From: Arabidopsis thaliana
Taxonomy: Eukaryota > Streptophyta > Magnoliopsida > Brassicales > Brassicaceae
NCBI RefSeq assembly: GCF_000001735.4
Contig: NC_003070.9
Location: 28,939,971-29,003,970 of the forward strand
DNA length: 64,000 nucleotides
Direction: 5' to 3'
Shown piece by piece: positions 37,457 through 50,207 of the stretch. Under the pieces are notes generated by a model. It worked only from the letters and a program-made list of their open reading frames with translations, was not told where the DNA came from and did not search any database. The first letter of the stretch is position 1. Each line of letters opens with the position of its first letter. The position numbers were made by a program, and so were the translations under genes.

Positions 37457-38704
37457 TCAACATTCAGAATGCAAACGGACTAACCGTAGTGACTCGAAAG
37501 CCGTTTCGAGTCGCCATTCTCTTTGCTTCTTGCTCAAAGGTCTTCCTTTGCCGGCCTTTTCTCGGTTTACTCTTATATCTGCTATGCCCCAAATGCAGAT
37601 TTTAGCTTCCACATCGAAAGAAACCAGCCTGAAAATACCATCACCTTCGGTCTCAGTGTCCTCGTTAGTGTACCTCACGTACATCGGTCTATCCTTATAC
37701 CGATCAAGATCCTGCGGAATTCGTACTACCCTTTCGACACCAGGAGATGAAACCTGTACACAAAGGTTCAATCTTTGTTGAGTCAATGAACCAAAATCCA
37801 CAGGAATAATAAAAGGCTAACTAATTAACTAACCTCTAGAGAGATATTGTCCGGTATTGACTTGGCGAGTTCTGCTTCAGCCAATTTTGCTCGGTAGATT
37901 GTTGAAAATGCTTCAATGTCTTCCATTGTTGGTGAACCAAACTTGTTAGTGAGCCGCTCGATTCTCACTTGTATGGTTGAATTTGGCAGAGTCTTGAAGG
38001 CATAAATGCCTAAATCACCATCAAAAGACTCACAAACTTTCACAGCTAATGCTAATGCTACTTTGTCCCATAATGTTCCAGCAAGTTTGATGCCTCCTCC
38101 ACCACCACCATCTCCAGCCTTCAGAGAGAATTAATCCATAGATGAGAGAATGCAAAATGTTTTATCTTTCCAAATCTCTCAAATTTAAGTTATTTAACAT
38201 AAGTAGACTTACATAGAGCTCCTCCTCGCTCTCATCGAACTCAAAGTCATCGTCATCGTCTTCGTCATATTCATCATCCAGTAGCAACTCTGTAGAACCA
38301 AACATCACCAGAAAAGTGGTTGAATTCAAACTCAAGCTGCAGAGAATTATCAGATTACATTCAAACAAACAAAAAGGGAACCAAAACACACCGTCTTGAT
38401 TCTCTTGAATCTCTTCGGGAAGAACTATCTCCTCTTCTTCTTCTTCTTCTTCTTCTTCTTCAATGATCAACTCTTCGACTTTATTCGGTTTCGGTTCGAA
38501 AGTACTCGTTTTATTCTTCCTCTTCGCGTGAGTTTTGAAGGTAAAGTTTGGAGTCCGACGAAACGGCGTCGCCGGAAATCCAAAACGAAGACTCGTCGTC
38601 GAACGGAAACGATTGACGGCGGAAAGATTGCTTATGCTAAAAGCAGGCAAAACTGAAATTCCCCGACAAGTCTGATTCGGTCGGAAACAGAACAACAAAT
38701 CCAT
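37457..38704 (-). CDS. RimP-like (UPF0090) ribosome maturation protein, probably plastid (At1g77122)
   Basis: Four exons: 38392-38704, 38213-38289, 37834-38118 and 37457-37753, giving 323 residues from the ATG at 38704. The N-terminus (MDLLFCFRPNQTCRGIS then many Ser/Arg/Phe) fits a chloroplast transit peptide. A very acidic stretch follows (11 consecutive Glu, then a second Asp/Glu block), which is low-complexity GAA/GAG sequence. The C-terminal half resembles bacterial RimP: residues around ISLEVSSPGVERVV match the RimP signature. By homology it would help 30S subunit maturation in plastids; this is inference. The acidic insertion is absent from bacterial RimP. Confidence 0.85.
38432..38461. 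repeat. TTC trinucleotide repeat in the RimP-like gene
   Basis: An uninterrupted run of about ten CTT/TTC triplets, encoding polyglutamate on the minus strand. A likely length-variable coding microsatellite. Confidence 0.85.
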
Positions 38705-39095
38705 CTTCTCCGGCAAGTGAAGAAGAAGAAGAGACGTTCTCTGGATTTACTATGCCATCTTTTGGAATGGAATGCGGCTAAAAAACTATGGTTCTCCTCA
38801 CTAAAATCAATTTTATCGGTTCGGTTCGGTTCCGGTTCTCAAGGATAAATAAAGTTGACTTTTATGTCCAACGGAATAACAAAAGCCCTCTAGTTTTAAA
38901 ATTTGAATGCAAAGCTTCATCTTCCTGTAAATTCTTTATTTGTCTTTCATTCCTTTATCCCCTCATGATTACATTGTTTCTGGGATTCGTATACAGGTTT
39001 CAAGCTGATAATAAAAAAACAAAAGAACATATCCAACCCACATTTGGTTGGCGAAAGGCAGAGTAATTTGTACCAAACCAGAAAGCCAAAAGAAT

Positions 39096-41258
39096 TCACA
39101 GGGAAGGGAGAGCGGTTTTATGCGGCGGTGATGAAGTGGTGGTGGTGGAAGAATTGTTGGTAGAGTTCGTCTCACCCCAATGCCAAAGCATACTCTCCCA
39201 AAAGCAGAAATCTTCGAAACAAGTCTTAAGTCTCTTGTCTTTGATCTTTATCTTCCAATGTCCATCTTTGTAGTTCCCTTTCTCTGCTTGTCTCCTATCC
39301 CATTCAAGTTGCGCCTTCTGTTTCGATCTTAGTAGACAGAACTTATGCAAGTTTTCAGGCATTGCGTCGTGCACTCTCCACCAGGTTTTATGAGCCTCGT
39401 CACTAGCAAATTCCTGGAAAATATCGACATTCCAATTGCAGTCATAGTCTCTGAAGCATAACCAGGGTTTGTTATAACCTAGGTAATGAAGAACGTATAG
39501 GATCGGAGGATCAGCTCCAAATAGACTCGTCTTCATTTTTTTAATCTCAGGTTCGTCTCCTTCCCAGAAATGCTTCAAGAAATTCATGTGTTTTGGAATC
39601 CGATGCCACCATGTGAATATCTCGTTAAGGTAACCTTGGTCTCCTCCGTTGTAAGACACAACTTCATTAATGTTATCCATTAGTAACTGGAATGTTGAAT
39701 TAGATGGCTCAACCACCATTAGACCAGAGTTGAAGAGCGTAGCATTGTTTCCAGTTGCTGATATCTCAGGGAACTCGAAGAGGAAATCAATGTTTCTCAG
39801 GATAAGCATGTCTGCATCGATGAAGATGATCTTACTGTATTCAGTCAGTTGCCAAAGACGAAACTTGCTGTAGTTCCATTCGTTGTAGGCATTTGGTACA
39901 GCATTCGGGTTCCTGATTCTTTGAAACATTTGAATCTTCCATCCAGCAGCTACCAAGCCACTTTTATGGTATTCGCTTATCGTTTCATCAACAAGTATGA
40001 CCAGATCACGAGTAGAGCCTGACATTCGAATGCTCTGTGCAGCTGCAATGGCTCCACAGACATAAAATTGGGCAGAATGCAAGATAGTCGCGTAAGCTTC
40101 TTTCTTTGCACCTGCGGAGTAGAAATTATCTGCAGTTGAAATAAACATAATCAGCTTAGGAGGGGAGAACTAGCTGAGACTGAAAACGAAGAAACTTGCT
40201 ACTAACCTTTAGCTTGAAGAGGAACAGAAAGTTCACAGGAACCAACAGGAAGCTGTAACTTTTGTCTTAGCTGGTGAAGATTAGGCTTATACAGCCATAT
40301 GTTTCCTTGACGGGCAACAAGTTCTTGACCCGTAAAAAGATTCGGTATTGGAAAGCAATCAGATACCAAAATCACATGAACATTATGAAGTCCTTTAGAA
40401 GAAGCCGCCACTCGAGCTGCTGCAAGTTGTAAATGCAAGCGAGCCACATCTCTAGACCATTTTCCTGATTTATCACACGGAAGCTTGGCAATTACAAGAT
40501 CAATCCGAGGCTTGCCAGGAATTTGAATCAAAGGCAGAGAAGGACAAGTAGGGACTTCGAATTCTTCAACTTCATCAATCCATTCCGGGTATAAAGATTC
40601 CCATGTTATGTTCTTTGCAGCATAATCTAGATGCAAAGCTACATGATCACAGTCAGATTTCGTTACCTCCTTGAATCGATCAATCTCGTTATCGTTAAGA
40701 TTTATAAGACCAATTCCTTGATACTCGCTTCTACCAAATACGTGCTTCTCAACAAGATTTGACATATGGTTCCAGTTGATCTCAGCTGTAGCTACATAGC
40801 GAGGATCAGTAGTAAGACCAAAACTAGTTGGAATTTCAGGAATTTGTAGCGGTGGATAACGAAAACGGTAGATCGTGAACAAAGCTCCAAGCATTATACA
40901 AATCAACACAAGTTTCAGAGTGTTGAACTTGACACCCTTCTCAATTCTTTGAAATCTCCTCCTACTTGTCTTCTCACTACACACAACAAAACAAACGAAT
41001 GAGTCATTATCTATGTCAATCCAACAGATAGATAAACATAGATCGCTTGTGAAACACATTTCTGAATCAAAAACAAAATCGAAGATCTGATTTCCAGAAA
41101 AGTCAACCATGTGTGTGAAGCTACTAAGTTAACTAAGAATAGTACGTAGTGTTCATGAAACTAGAGAAACTAATGAAGAATAAGAAGAAGAAGACGAAGA
41201 CTAACTTTGAGAACGAGAGTCGATGTCTTGACTCCATGGGACTTGAGGAAGGTATCAT
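39096..41258 (-). CDS. GUX3: GUX3/PGSIP2-type xylan glucuronosyltransferase, copy A
   Basis: Three exons: 41206-41258, 40207-40976 and 39096-40129, giving 618 residues. Topology is type II: short cytosolic tail (MIPSSSPMESRHRLSFSN), a membrane anchor (TLKLVLICIMLGALFTIY), then a lumenal stem and a GT8 domain. GT8 marks: KKEAYATILHSAQFYVCGAI, the metal-binding DxD in IIFIDADMLILRN, and the HYLGYNKPW and WWRVHDAMP blocks. Known: GUX enzymes add glucuronic acid branches to xylan in the Golgi, and GUX3 acts on primary-wall xylan. The length and N-terminus match the characterised Arabidopsis protein. A second complete copy follows directly upstream on the same strand. Confidence 0.94.
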
Positions 41259-41527
41259 CGTCTCCGTAAGACCAGGGTCGGTTTCGAGAATTTCATAATC
41301 GCCTGGTAAACAACAAAAGACGAGACATTTTAGGGATTTGGGAAGGAGAAATTAATTTGATTTTGGACCAAGGCACAAAACGGTGCGTATTAGGAAAATG
41401 AGATTTTTAGAAGTCCGTGTTTTGCAAAACGAACCTTTACTTATCAGGTATTTGTTATTTTAACCCCTACTCTAATGTTTGAATAAATTTTAACCAGAAA
41501 ACGAAAATCACACACAGTAGTACGGTT

Positions 41528-43681
41528 TTACGCGGTGGAGGAAGAATCAGCAGCGACGGTGGAGTTGGTCTGAGTCTCACCCCAATGCCAAAGCATACTC
41601 TCCCAGAAACAGAAATCTTCAAAACAAGTCGTAAGTCTCTTATCTTTGATCTTAATCCTCCAATGTCCGTCTCTGTAATTCGCTTTCTCAGCTTGTCTCC
41701 GATCCCACTCAAGTTGCGCCTTTTGTTTCGAACTCAGTAGACAAAACCTCTGCAATTTCTTAGGCATCGCGTCGTGCACTCTCCACCAAGTTTTGTGTGC
41801 TTCATCGCTCGCGAATTGATGGTATCCAACGACATTCCAATTGCAATCGTAGTCTCTGAAGCATACCCATGGTTTGTTGTAACCTAGGTAATGAAGAACG
41901 TAGAGTATCGGAGGATCAGCTCCAAATAGTCTCGTCTTAGATTTCCTGTGCTTAGGTGTGTCTCCTTCCCAGAAATGCTTCAAGAAATTCATGTGTTTTG
42001 GAATCCGATGCCACCATGTGAATATCTCGTTAAGGTAACCTTGGTCTCCTCCATTGTAGGAATTGATATCGTTGATGTGATCCATTAGTAACTGGAATGT
42101 TGAATTTGATGGTTCAATCACCATTAGACCGGAGTTGAAGAGCGTACCGTCGTTTCCAGTTGTGGAGATTTCGGGGTACTCGAAGAGGAAATCCATGTTT
42201 CTGAGGATAAGCATGTCTGCATCAATGAAGATGATCTTGTTGTATTCTGTCAATTCCCAAAGACGGAATTTGCTGTAGTTCCATTGGTTATATGCATTTG
42301 CTTCAGCTTTCGGGTTTCTGATTCTTTGAAATGTGTGAATCTTCCATCCAGCTGATTCCAAGCCACTTCTATGGTATTCACTGATCGAATCATCGACTAG
42401 TATTACCAAATTGCGAGTAGAGCCTGACATTCGAATGCTCTGTGCTACTGCAATGGCTCCACAGACAAAAGCATCATCTGAGTGCAAGATCGTCGCGTAC
42501 GCTTCTTTCTTGGCATTTGCCGAGTAGAAATTATCTGCAATTGAATCATAATCAGCTTAGGAGGAGAGAATAGAGATGTCAAATTTAGCTGATACAAAAG
42601 ACGAAGAAACTTACTACTGAGTCACTGACCTTTAGCTTGAAGAGGAACAGAAAGTTCACAGGAACCAACAGGAAGTTGTAACTTTTGTCTTAACTGGTGA
42701 AGTTTAGGCTTATACAGCCATATGTTTCCTTGACGGGCAACAAGTTCTTGACCCGTAAAAAGATTCGGTATTGGAAAGCAATCTGATACCAAAATCACAT
42801 GAACATCATGAAGCCCTTCAGAAGATGCCGCCACTCGAGCTGCTGCAAGTTGTAAGTGCAATCTAGCCACATCTCTTGACCATTTTCCTGACTTGTTACA
42901 TGGGAGCTTGGCAATGATAAGATCGATTCGAGACTTGTCAGGAACTTGAATCCAAGGAAGAGAAGGACAAGTGGGGACTTTGAATTTTTCTTCCTCGTCA
43001 ATCCATTCCGGGTATAAAGATTTCCAAGTTATGTTACTTGCAGCATGGTCTAGATGCAAAGCTATATGCTGACAGTGAGATTTTATGACCACCTGCCATC
43101 GATTAATCTCGTTATCGTTGAGATTTAGAAAGCCAATTCCTTGATACTCGCTTCTGCCAGATAAGTAATGCTCAACAACAAGTGACATACTGTTCCAGTT
43201 GATCTCAGATGTAGCTATATAGCGAGGATCTGTGGTTACAGCAGGTTCTAGTATCCATTTGTTTGCAAAACTTGATGGATCTTCAGGAATTTGCAACGGT
43301 GGAGAACAGTAGAGTGTGAACATAGCAACCAGCATCATAAGAAACAAAACAAGTTTCAGACTAGAGAAGTTGACACACATTTCAACATCGAGAGTGTATC
43401 CGTTTCTTTGGAATCTCTTCGTTTTTGTTTTCTCACTATATATGTAAAACAAATGCACTATGTCAAGCCAACAGATGAATACAGATCTCTGTAATGCACA
43501 TACTCAACCACATTGCTCTCATGATCTATGATCCTATCTGATTCCCCTAAGTTAGGTAAAGTAGTTTCCATTGAACTCAAGAAACTGATGAAGTAGAAGA
43601 GAAAAAGACTTACCTGGAAATGTAAAGTCGATGACTTGACTGACTTGACGGCGCCATGGGACTTTCAGAAGAGAGCTTCAT
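41528..43681 (-). CDS. GUX3/PGSIP2-type xylan glucuronosyltransferase, copy B (tandem duplicate)
   Basis: Exons 43614-43681, 42630-43435 and 41528-42534, giving 626 residues with the same three-exon layout and intron phases as copy A. The GT8 part is about 90% identical to copy A by eye, including IIFIDADMLILRN and HYLGYNKPW. The 5' part differs more: the tail is MKLSSESPMAPSSQSSHRLY, the anchor region is LKLVLFLMMLVAMFTLY, and there is a 14-residue insert relative to copy A (NKWILEPAV region). The C-terminus ends ADSSSTA. I see no stop, frameshift or splice-site loss, so it should be functional. Whether it keeps the same acceptor and tissue as copy A cannot be told. Confidence 0.9.
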
Positions 43682-44192
43682 TCTCACTGTAAGAATATTA
43701 AGTTTGACTTTCCTGAGTGAGAGACTACATGAAGCTGGATGCATCGAGCATTACAATAATCACACGTTTTTGACGCTAATCCAAATTATATTATATTAGC
43801 GGACGGATCGGAACAAAATCAACACGATGGGTCAATGTTAAGTTTGAATTTTTTTGCGGAAAAATCCTGATCTATTAGATGTTTCCTTTGTAAAACCCTG
43901 ATGTTTTATTACTTAATAAATAAACCCTCAAATTAGGTTCAGTTAATCAAAAATTAAGTTTGTGTTGAAAAGAGGAATAACCAATAAAATATAGGGTTTG
44001 TTTTGCAAAAACACTTTTCTTCGTATGAGTCGACGAGTCTGGGGACCTTTTAGTTTTCTCGATTAAGGAAAGGAAGATCTGAAAGTGAACGCGAAATCAC
44101 TTCGCCAGCGTTATTGTTAACAAGAATCATCAGATTAGTCGCCGTAGATCTGAATCAACGTCGTAACAGTAGCAGAATTTTGCGGTGAAACG
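43682..44192. promoter_or_regulatory. Divergent promoter between GUX copy B and VPS45
   Basis: A 511-bp space between head-to-head start codons. No coding sequence. The VPS45 5' UTR probably begins near 44040-44090. No clear TATA box for either gene. Confidence 0.5.
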
Positions 44193-47100
44193 ATGGTTTT
44201 GGTTACGTCTGTGCGTGATTACATTAACCGGATGCTTCAGGACATCTCCGGCATGAAGGTTCTCATACTCGACTCCGAAACGGTAAAGTCCGATCTCGTC
44301 TTCTTCGATTGCTAATCTTCTCTGATTTGTTTCTGGAATCGTGGTTCATAATTTCCCTTGTAACCGGAAACACATCTTCGTGATTACTTGTTTATTGGAT
44401 TAATTGTTGAATTTGCAGGTTAGCAATGTAAGCATTGTGTATTCACAGTCAGAGCTGCTTCAGAAAGAAGTGTTTCTGGTGGAGATGATAGATTCAATAT
44501 CTGTGTCAAAAGAATCGATGTCACATCTGAAAGCTGTTTATTTCATCCGTCCAACTTCAGATAATATTCAGAAATTACGATACCAGCTTGCGAATCCTAG
44601 ATTTGGAGAATACCATTTATGTATGATTTTTTCATCTTCTAACTATTTCGAGTTTATCATTGTTCACTCACAATATACAAAATTTGATGTTGTTTTTGTT
44701 ATGAATTCTTTCAGTTTTCTCCAATCTGTTGAAGGATACTCAGATTCATATTTTGGCTGATTCCGATGAGCAGGAAGTTGTACAGCAAGTTCAGGTGATT
44801 TTTAGACTTCCCTCATCCATGATGTTTTTGAATAGGAGGCTAATGCTAAAAGAATGTTTCATAGCCTATATGATGGATCAATATATGTATAGATTTTTAG
44901 CTGTCTCTGAGAAGTTGCTTGGTTTGTGATGAAACGGCCATACTTGTGGAGCTTAGTATCCCCCCTACCTGTCTTTAGTTTTCTGATTTAAACTTATATT
45001 GCTTGGTGCACTCGGCATAGTACTGTATAATGGCTTGTTTAACATAGTCTTTGTGGTTTTTTATATTGCAGGAGTATTATGCAGACTTTGTTTCTGGTGA
45101 TCCATATCATTTCACATTGAATATGGCATCAAATCATCTATATATGATCCCCGCAGTTGTCGATCCCTCTGGTTTGCAACGCTTTTCCGATCGGGTTGTT
45201 GATGGAATTGCGGCAGTGTTTCTGGCGTTGAAACGAAGACCTGTCATCAGATATCAGAGGACCTCTGATACTGCAAAAAGGATTGCACACGAAACAGCTG
45301 TAAGTGAAGTTGTTTGACAAGCTCTCGTAAAGTTATTTGTTCCCGCTATATTTTGCATGCATGTGATGGAACTAATTCCCACTTGTGTCTATCCAATAGT
45401 CTGAAAATTCGCTGTTTATGTTTCAGAAATTGATGTATCAGCATGAAAGCGCTCTTTTTGACTTTAGACGGACTGAAAGCTCTCCGTTGCTACTTGTAAT
45501 TGACAGAAGAGATGACCCGGTTACCCCATTGCTGAATCAGTGGACATATCAGGTAACTTGACTAAACAAAATTATTGTGCTACTCTATGATATAAGATGT
45601 GCCTCCCGCTGTCTTGCTTTTTTGTAAGACTACGACTTACTAATTAACGAGATTTTCTGTAGGCAATGGTGCACGAACTCATAGGACTTCAAGATAATAA
45701 AGTGGACTTGAAATCCATTGGAAGTCTTCCAAAAGATCAGCAAGTGGTTAGTTTTCTCCAATGCCATTGTTTTTTAGTTGAGAACCTTACAGCTAATATG
45801 TCTCTTATCCTGGCAGGAGGTGGTTTTATCATCAGAACAAGATGCATTTTTCAAATCTAACATGTATGAAAATTTTGGGGATATTGGAATGAACATCAAG
45901 CGAATGGTAGATGACTTTCAGCAGGTGGCCAAGAGTAACCAAAATATCCAGACAGTAGGTACAAATATGGCTAGTCTTAAACTATTCTCTGCAAAAACTT
46001 TTGTAACAACAGATTCTCGTGCTAGTGACAATTATATATCTGTGAATTCGTTGGTTGTACAGAGGATATGGCCAGATTTGTTGACAACTACCCTGAGTAC
46101 AAAAAGATGCAAGGCAACGTTTCAAAGCATGTAACTCTGGTTACTGAAATGAGCAAGCTAGTTGAAGCAAGGAAACTGATGACGGTTTCACAAACAGAGC
46201 AGGACTTGGCTTGCAATGGTGGCCAAGGAGCTGCATATGAGGTAGTGAATATCTGTGGTGAACATTCACTTGTAGTCGCATATATTAAAAAATAGCTACA
46301 ACCTGCAGAAGTTCTTACTGAATAATTTGGCATTCAATAATTTGGAGTCTCATGCGAATGTAATCCAGTGAACCTGCAGAAGTTAGCGAAATATGCAAAA
46401 TTGTGCAGACTCTGCTGTAAGCACGGAGCTCTGACTCTCTATTCATGCTTATTTGCAGGCAGTTACGGATCTCTTAAATAATGAAAGTGTGTCTGACATC
46501 GACCGGCTGCGTTTGGTAATGCTATATGCTTTGCGCTATGAGAAAGAAAATCCTGTTCAGTTGATGCAATTGTTCAACAAATTGGCTTCACGGTCTCCCA
46601 AGTACAAACCAGGGGTACAGTCAGACTATCATCTGTTTCCTTTCAGTTTAAATTGCATCTCTTTCTTGTGGCTTTATTATTCTGCATCTCTTTTAAGGTT
46701 GATTTTGATCTGTCCCTCTGCTACTACTATACTTGTTAACCTATCTGCAATTCCGTCCATAGTAGTTTTACCTTTTCGTTTTTATTTTTGAATAACTTGA
46801 TAAAAGTACCCTCAAATCATGTTATAACTTTCTGGTTGCCATGCAACTGCAGCTAGTTCAATTTCTCTTGAAACAAGCCGGTGTGGAGAAGCGCACTGGT
46901 GATCTATTTGGAAACAGAGATCTTTTGAATATAGCACGTAACATGGCTCGTGGACTTAAGGTCTGTATCTGAGTTAACTCGTCTCCAGCAACATTCTATA
47001 TCTCCCTATATATATGTCATGTTACTGACATCTTGAAAAATACAGGGTGTTGAGAATGTCTACACTCAACATCAGCCTCTTCTGTTTCAAACAATGGAGA

Positions 47101-47711
47101 GCATAACTAGAGGGAGATTACGAGATGTGGATTACCCATTTGTTGGAGATCATTTTCAACAGGGACGGTATGTGCCTCTAATTTTTTCAATTTCTTAAAA
47201 CAGGTAACTTGTTTGATAGTTACAGATTTCTGCAATTCGTGAAAACTTACATAACTAATCAAAAACTGCAAAATTTCTGGATAAACAGGCCACAAGAGGT
47301 GGTTATTTTTATGGTTGGTGGAACAACATACGAGGAATCACGCTCTGTTGCTCTACAGAATGCCACCAACTCCGGGGTTCGGTTTATTCTCGGCGGCACC
47401 GCAGTGCTTAATTCCAAGAGGTAATGCTGAGGTTAAGACAGTGTGTGCAAATGAGCCTCGATTGGTTTTGAGTTCTAGGTCGAAACAGCACTGATCAACT
47501 AAAATATCAACATTGGTTAAGTCATAGAAGGCCCAAACCGAAATTGCTGTTTGAATTAAATAATAACTAGGAATCTAAATTGGTCTACAAAGTTCATGAA
47601 AGTGTATTATAAGAGAAATGTAAGCTGAAAAGTGAATTTGGTTGTGACAGATTTCTAAAGGACTTGGAAGAAGCACAAAGGATATCAAGATCAGGTAGCC
47701 ATATGGTGTGA
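44193..47711 (+). CDS. VPS45: SM-family vesicle-fusion protein VPS45
   Basis: Thirteen exons: 44193-44282, 44419-44620, 44715-44794, 45072-45299, 45427-45552, 45663-45746, 45817-45958, 46063-46241, 46459-46614, 46853-46960, 47046-47167, 47289-47420 and 47651-47711, giving 569 residues. Sec1/Munc18 marks: [53 protein letters not shown] and the C-terminal [19 protein letters not shown]. Known: VPS45 binds the syntaxins SYP41/42 and SYP61 at the trans-Golgi network and is needed for vacuolar cargo sorting and cell expansion. All splice sites are GT-AG. The frame closes at SRSGSHMV. Confidence 0.96.
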
Positions 47712-48905
47712 AGAAGATCCAAAAGAATTTTGTGTAAATTATTTTTTAAGTCTTAAGATTCTTCCGGGGAGCACATAGAAGAAAGAGACAAATGAAAGAA
47801 GAAGATTGTGGTCAGGTTCGTCGAATCTTTCGTATACATGATGATGATTACCCCACCAGAGATTTAATTTTTGGGGTTTGTGTGTGTATTCATCGTGGTA
47901 CAGTTTAATTGGACCGTTCTTCTTACACAATTATGGCTAATCAAGAAAATGTAACCTGAGGAAATTTTACTCCTCTATCATAATTGCACAAAACAGAATT
48001 AATAATCTTTTTCAAAATTATAATAACACTTTAGACAAAAACCAGAGAGATTTCATAACAAAAAATCTTTATTACTCTTAAAAAACAAAATCATATGTGG
48101 AATTTTTGAAATATTACTAGTTTACTACTCCCTTTTATAATAATGAATAAAATCACTTTTATAATAGTAAATTAGTAATGAGTAAAATCTGACTGACGTC
48201 AATCAAAAGTAAGTACCGATTTGGGAAAGAGAACAATCAAAGAGAAAACATAAAAACAGAGCTCTTTTGAGTATATATGGAGTATCTTATGTAGCTCGGC
48301 TACTGTCGCCGTTGGATTTCTCAAATGTCGTAATATGATGTGAGAGCGAAGCTGACACAACTCTCTGTCTCTGCTCTGGAAGCATTTTTACTTGTTGTTC
48401 TTTCACACATACACACTTCACAGAAACCCTCCATTACAACATAATAGTATATATTTACTATACATTCCAAAAAAATCATTAGGTTTACTTTTACATCCAA
48501 ATTTCATACTTTTAACAAAGCGATTATGTGCAATTTAATCCTCTATCAAGTTGGATTTTGAGGGGTTAAAATTGTTTGAAGTCAACTAGCAAAAGTCTCA
48601 TTCTTGAGAAATATTCGTCTTGCGGTAATTTTTGCTATAGTTTTATTAAAACGTCAAATCAGTAATAAAAACAATTAAAGAATTGAGGAGCTCGAGAAAA
48701 GTTCTTCACATACATCTCTTTCTTTCTGCTTAGCTCTTAAGCAGTCTCTGACTGTCCATTTCATATCAAATTTTAAAACTATTGACTATACTAGATCCTT
48801 CTCTGTTTCTTCGATCCCTTCATCTAAATTGTCTCCTCTCTTTATTTATTATTTATTCAATTCGATTACGTATATAATTTTTAAGTTAACTAGATAATGC
48901 ATAAT
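47712..48905. other. Intergenic region between VPS45 and the tandem duplication
   Basis: VPS45 3' UTR, then AT-rich sequence. 48280-48420 is more GC-rich and could be transcribed, but I found no open frame, tRNA or convincing hairpin. The region ends where the first duplication unit begins. Confidence 0.4.
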
Positions 48906-50207
48906 TTCTTAGTTAATTAGTTATCTGACTTTTTGAATTTTGATTACTGTGTGCTTAGCCGAAGTTTCTAGCAAACTACCACGGATTTAAATTCGAAAGA
49001 ATAAAGCGTGACGAAATAGATAAGACAAAAAAGAAGAAGGAGAGATTACTTATCAAAGTACATATGGTTGAAAGTGATGGTTTGGTTATTAATTAATTAC
49101 AGTTTTAACTTTAGATATTTTGTCTGTGGTCTTATATATACACCTCATCGTTCTTATCATATGATTCTGATTTTAGATATTCGTAAGAAAATTACCAATT
49201 GGTTACATTTTCAACAACGAATGCAAATATGCAATTCATGCTAAATTGGAAAATTTGTCATCCCAACTTTCATGAAAAGTCAGTGCTGGAGGGTTTTAGA
49301 GGTTGAGCATTTAAATCAAATTCTTTTGATTTCTGAAAGAAAAATTTACTACAAAAAAAAAGGAAGTTTAACTTTTTAAGAAAATATTGAATGTTTTTCA
49401 CTGATCTAATTATAGTGAATCTAATATATCACTTTTACTTTTCATGAATTATGTTAATTTGTAATTTTGTATATTCAGTAACATTCATGTTACTTATAAA
49501 AAAGGTTCATTATACACTATTATATTATATTCAAATCAGTTTTTTGTAACGTTATAACCGTTTTTTTTTTAAACACTCTTTTTTTGTCGCTAAAAAAACA
49601 CTCTACATAAGAGTCTCTAGTACTAAAATTTCGATTATTCGACTATTAAATTCTGTCGTTTTAGTTTTCAACTCACATGTTAATTAAACTCTCTATGTTG
49701 TTCTTTTAGAAAATGTTGTTCTACAATTCATCTAAATCTTTAGGACTACAATACATGTCAACCTTAAACCAAAATATAACCATGGTCCATATATAGGAGA
49801 TAAACATTCAAAATGAATAAAAATGTATTTATCTAATTCAGCATCTTCAAAGAAGTAGTCTTCGTATCAAATGTATTATCCACCATAATCAAATAGTATA
49901 ATCTTAAACCAAAAGAGCTTTAGTTTACCGTCTCACTTAAATGGAAATTTGCATCACGACAAAAATACATATTATAGAGTAATCCATCGGCTATTGATAC
50001 AAGTAGAAGATGCAATATAGATAGCATCAGAAAAAAACCTGACACAACAAGCCCAACATTTTTTTTAAGCAATTCAAAAATTTCAAGAACACCCCCAAAA
50101 AGGAATAATCATACGAAAAAAACAACTCCGATGTTTTTAAGTTTTAAGTTTTAAAAACTGATAAGCAAAGAAAAAGAAAACGCTGCGCATCCCTCTCAGC
50201 ATCCCTC

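Noticed and set aside
38705-38716. Longer start for the RimP-like gene
   Set aside because: The upstream codon is TTG; the first ATG is at 38704.
48280-48420. Possible microRNA precursor (ctctctgtctctgctctgg region)
   Set aside because: I could not find a complementary arm for a stable hairpin nearby, and the sequence is not that of miR156/157.
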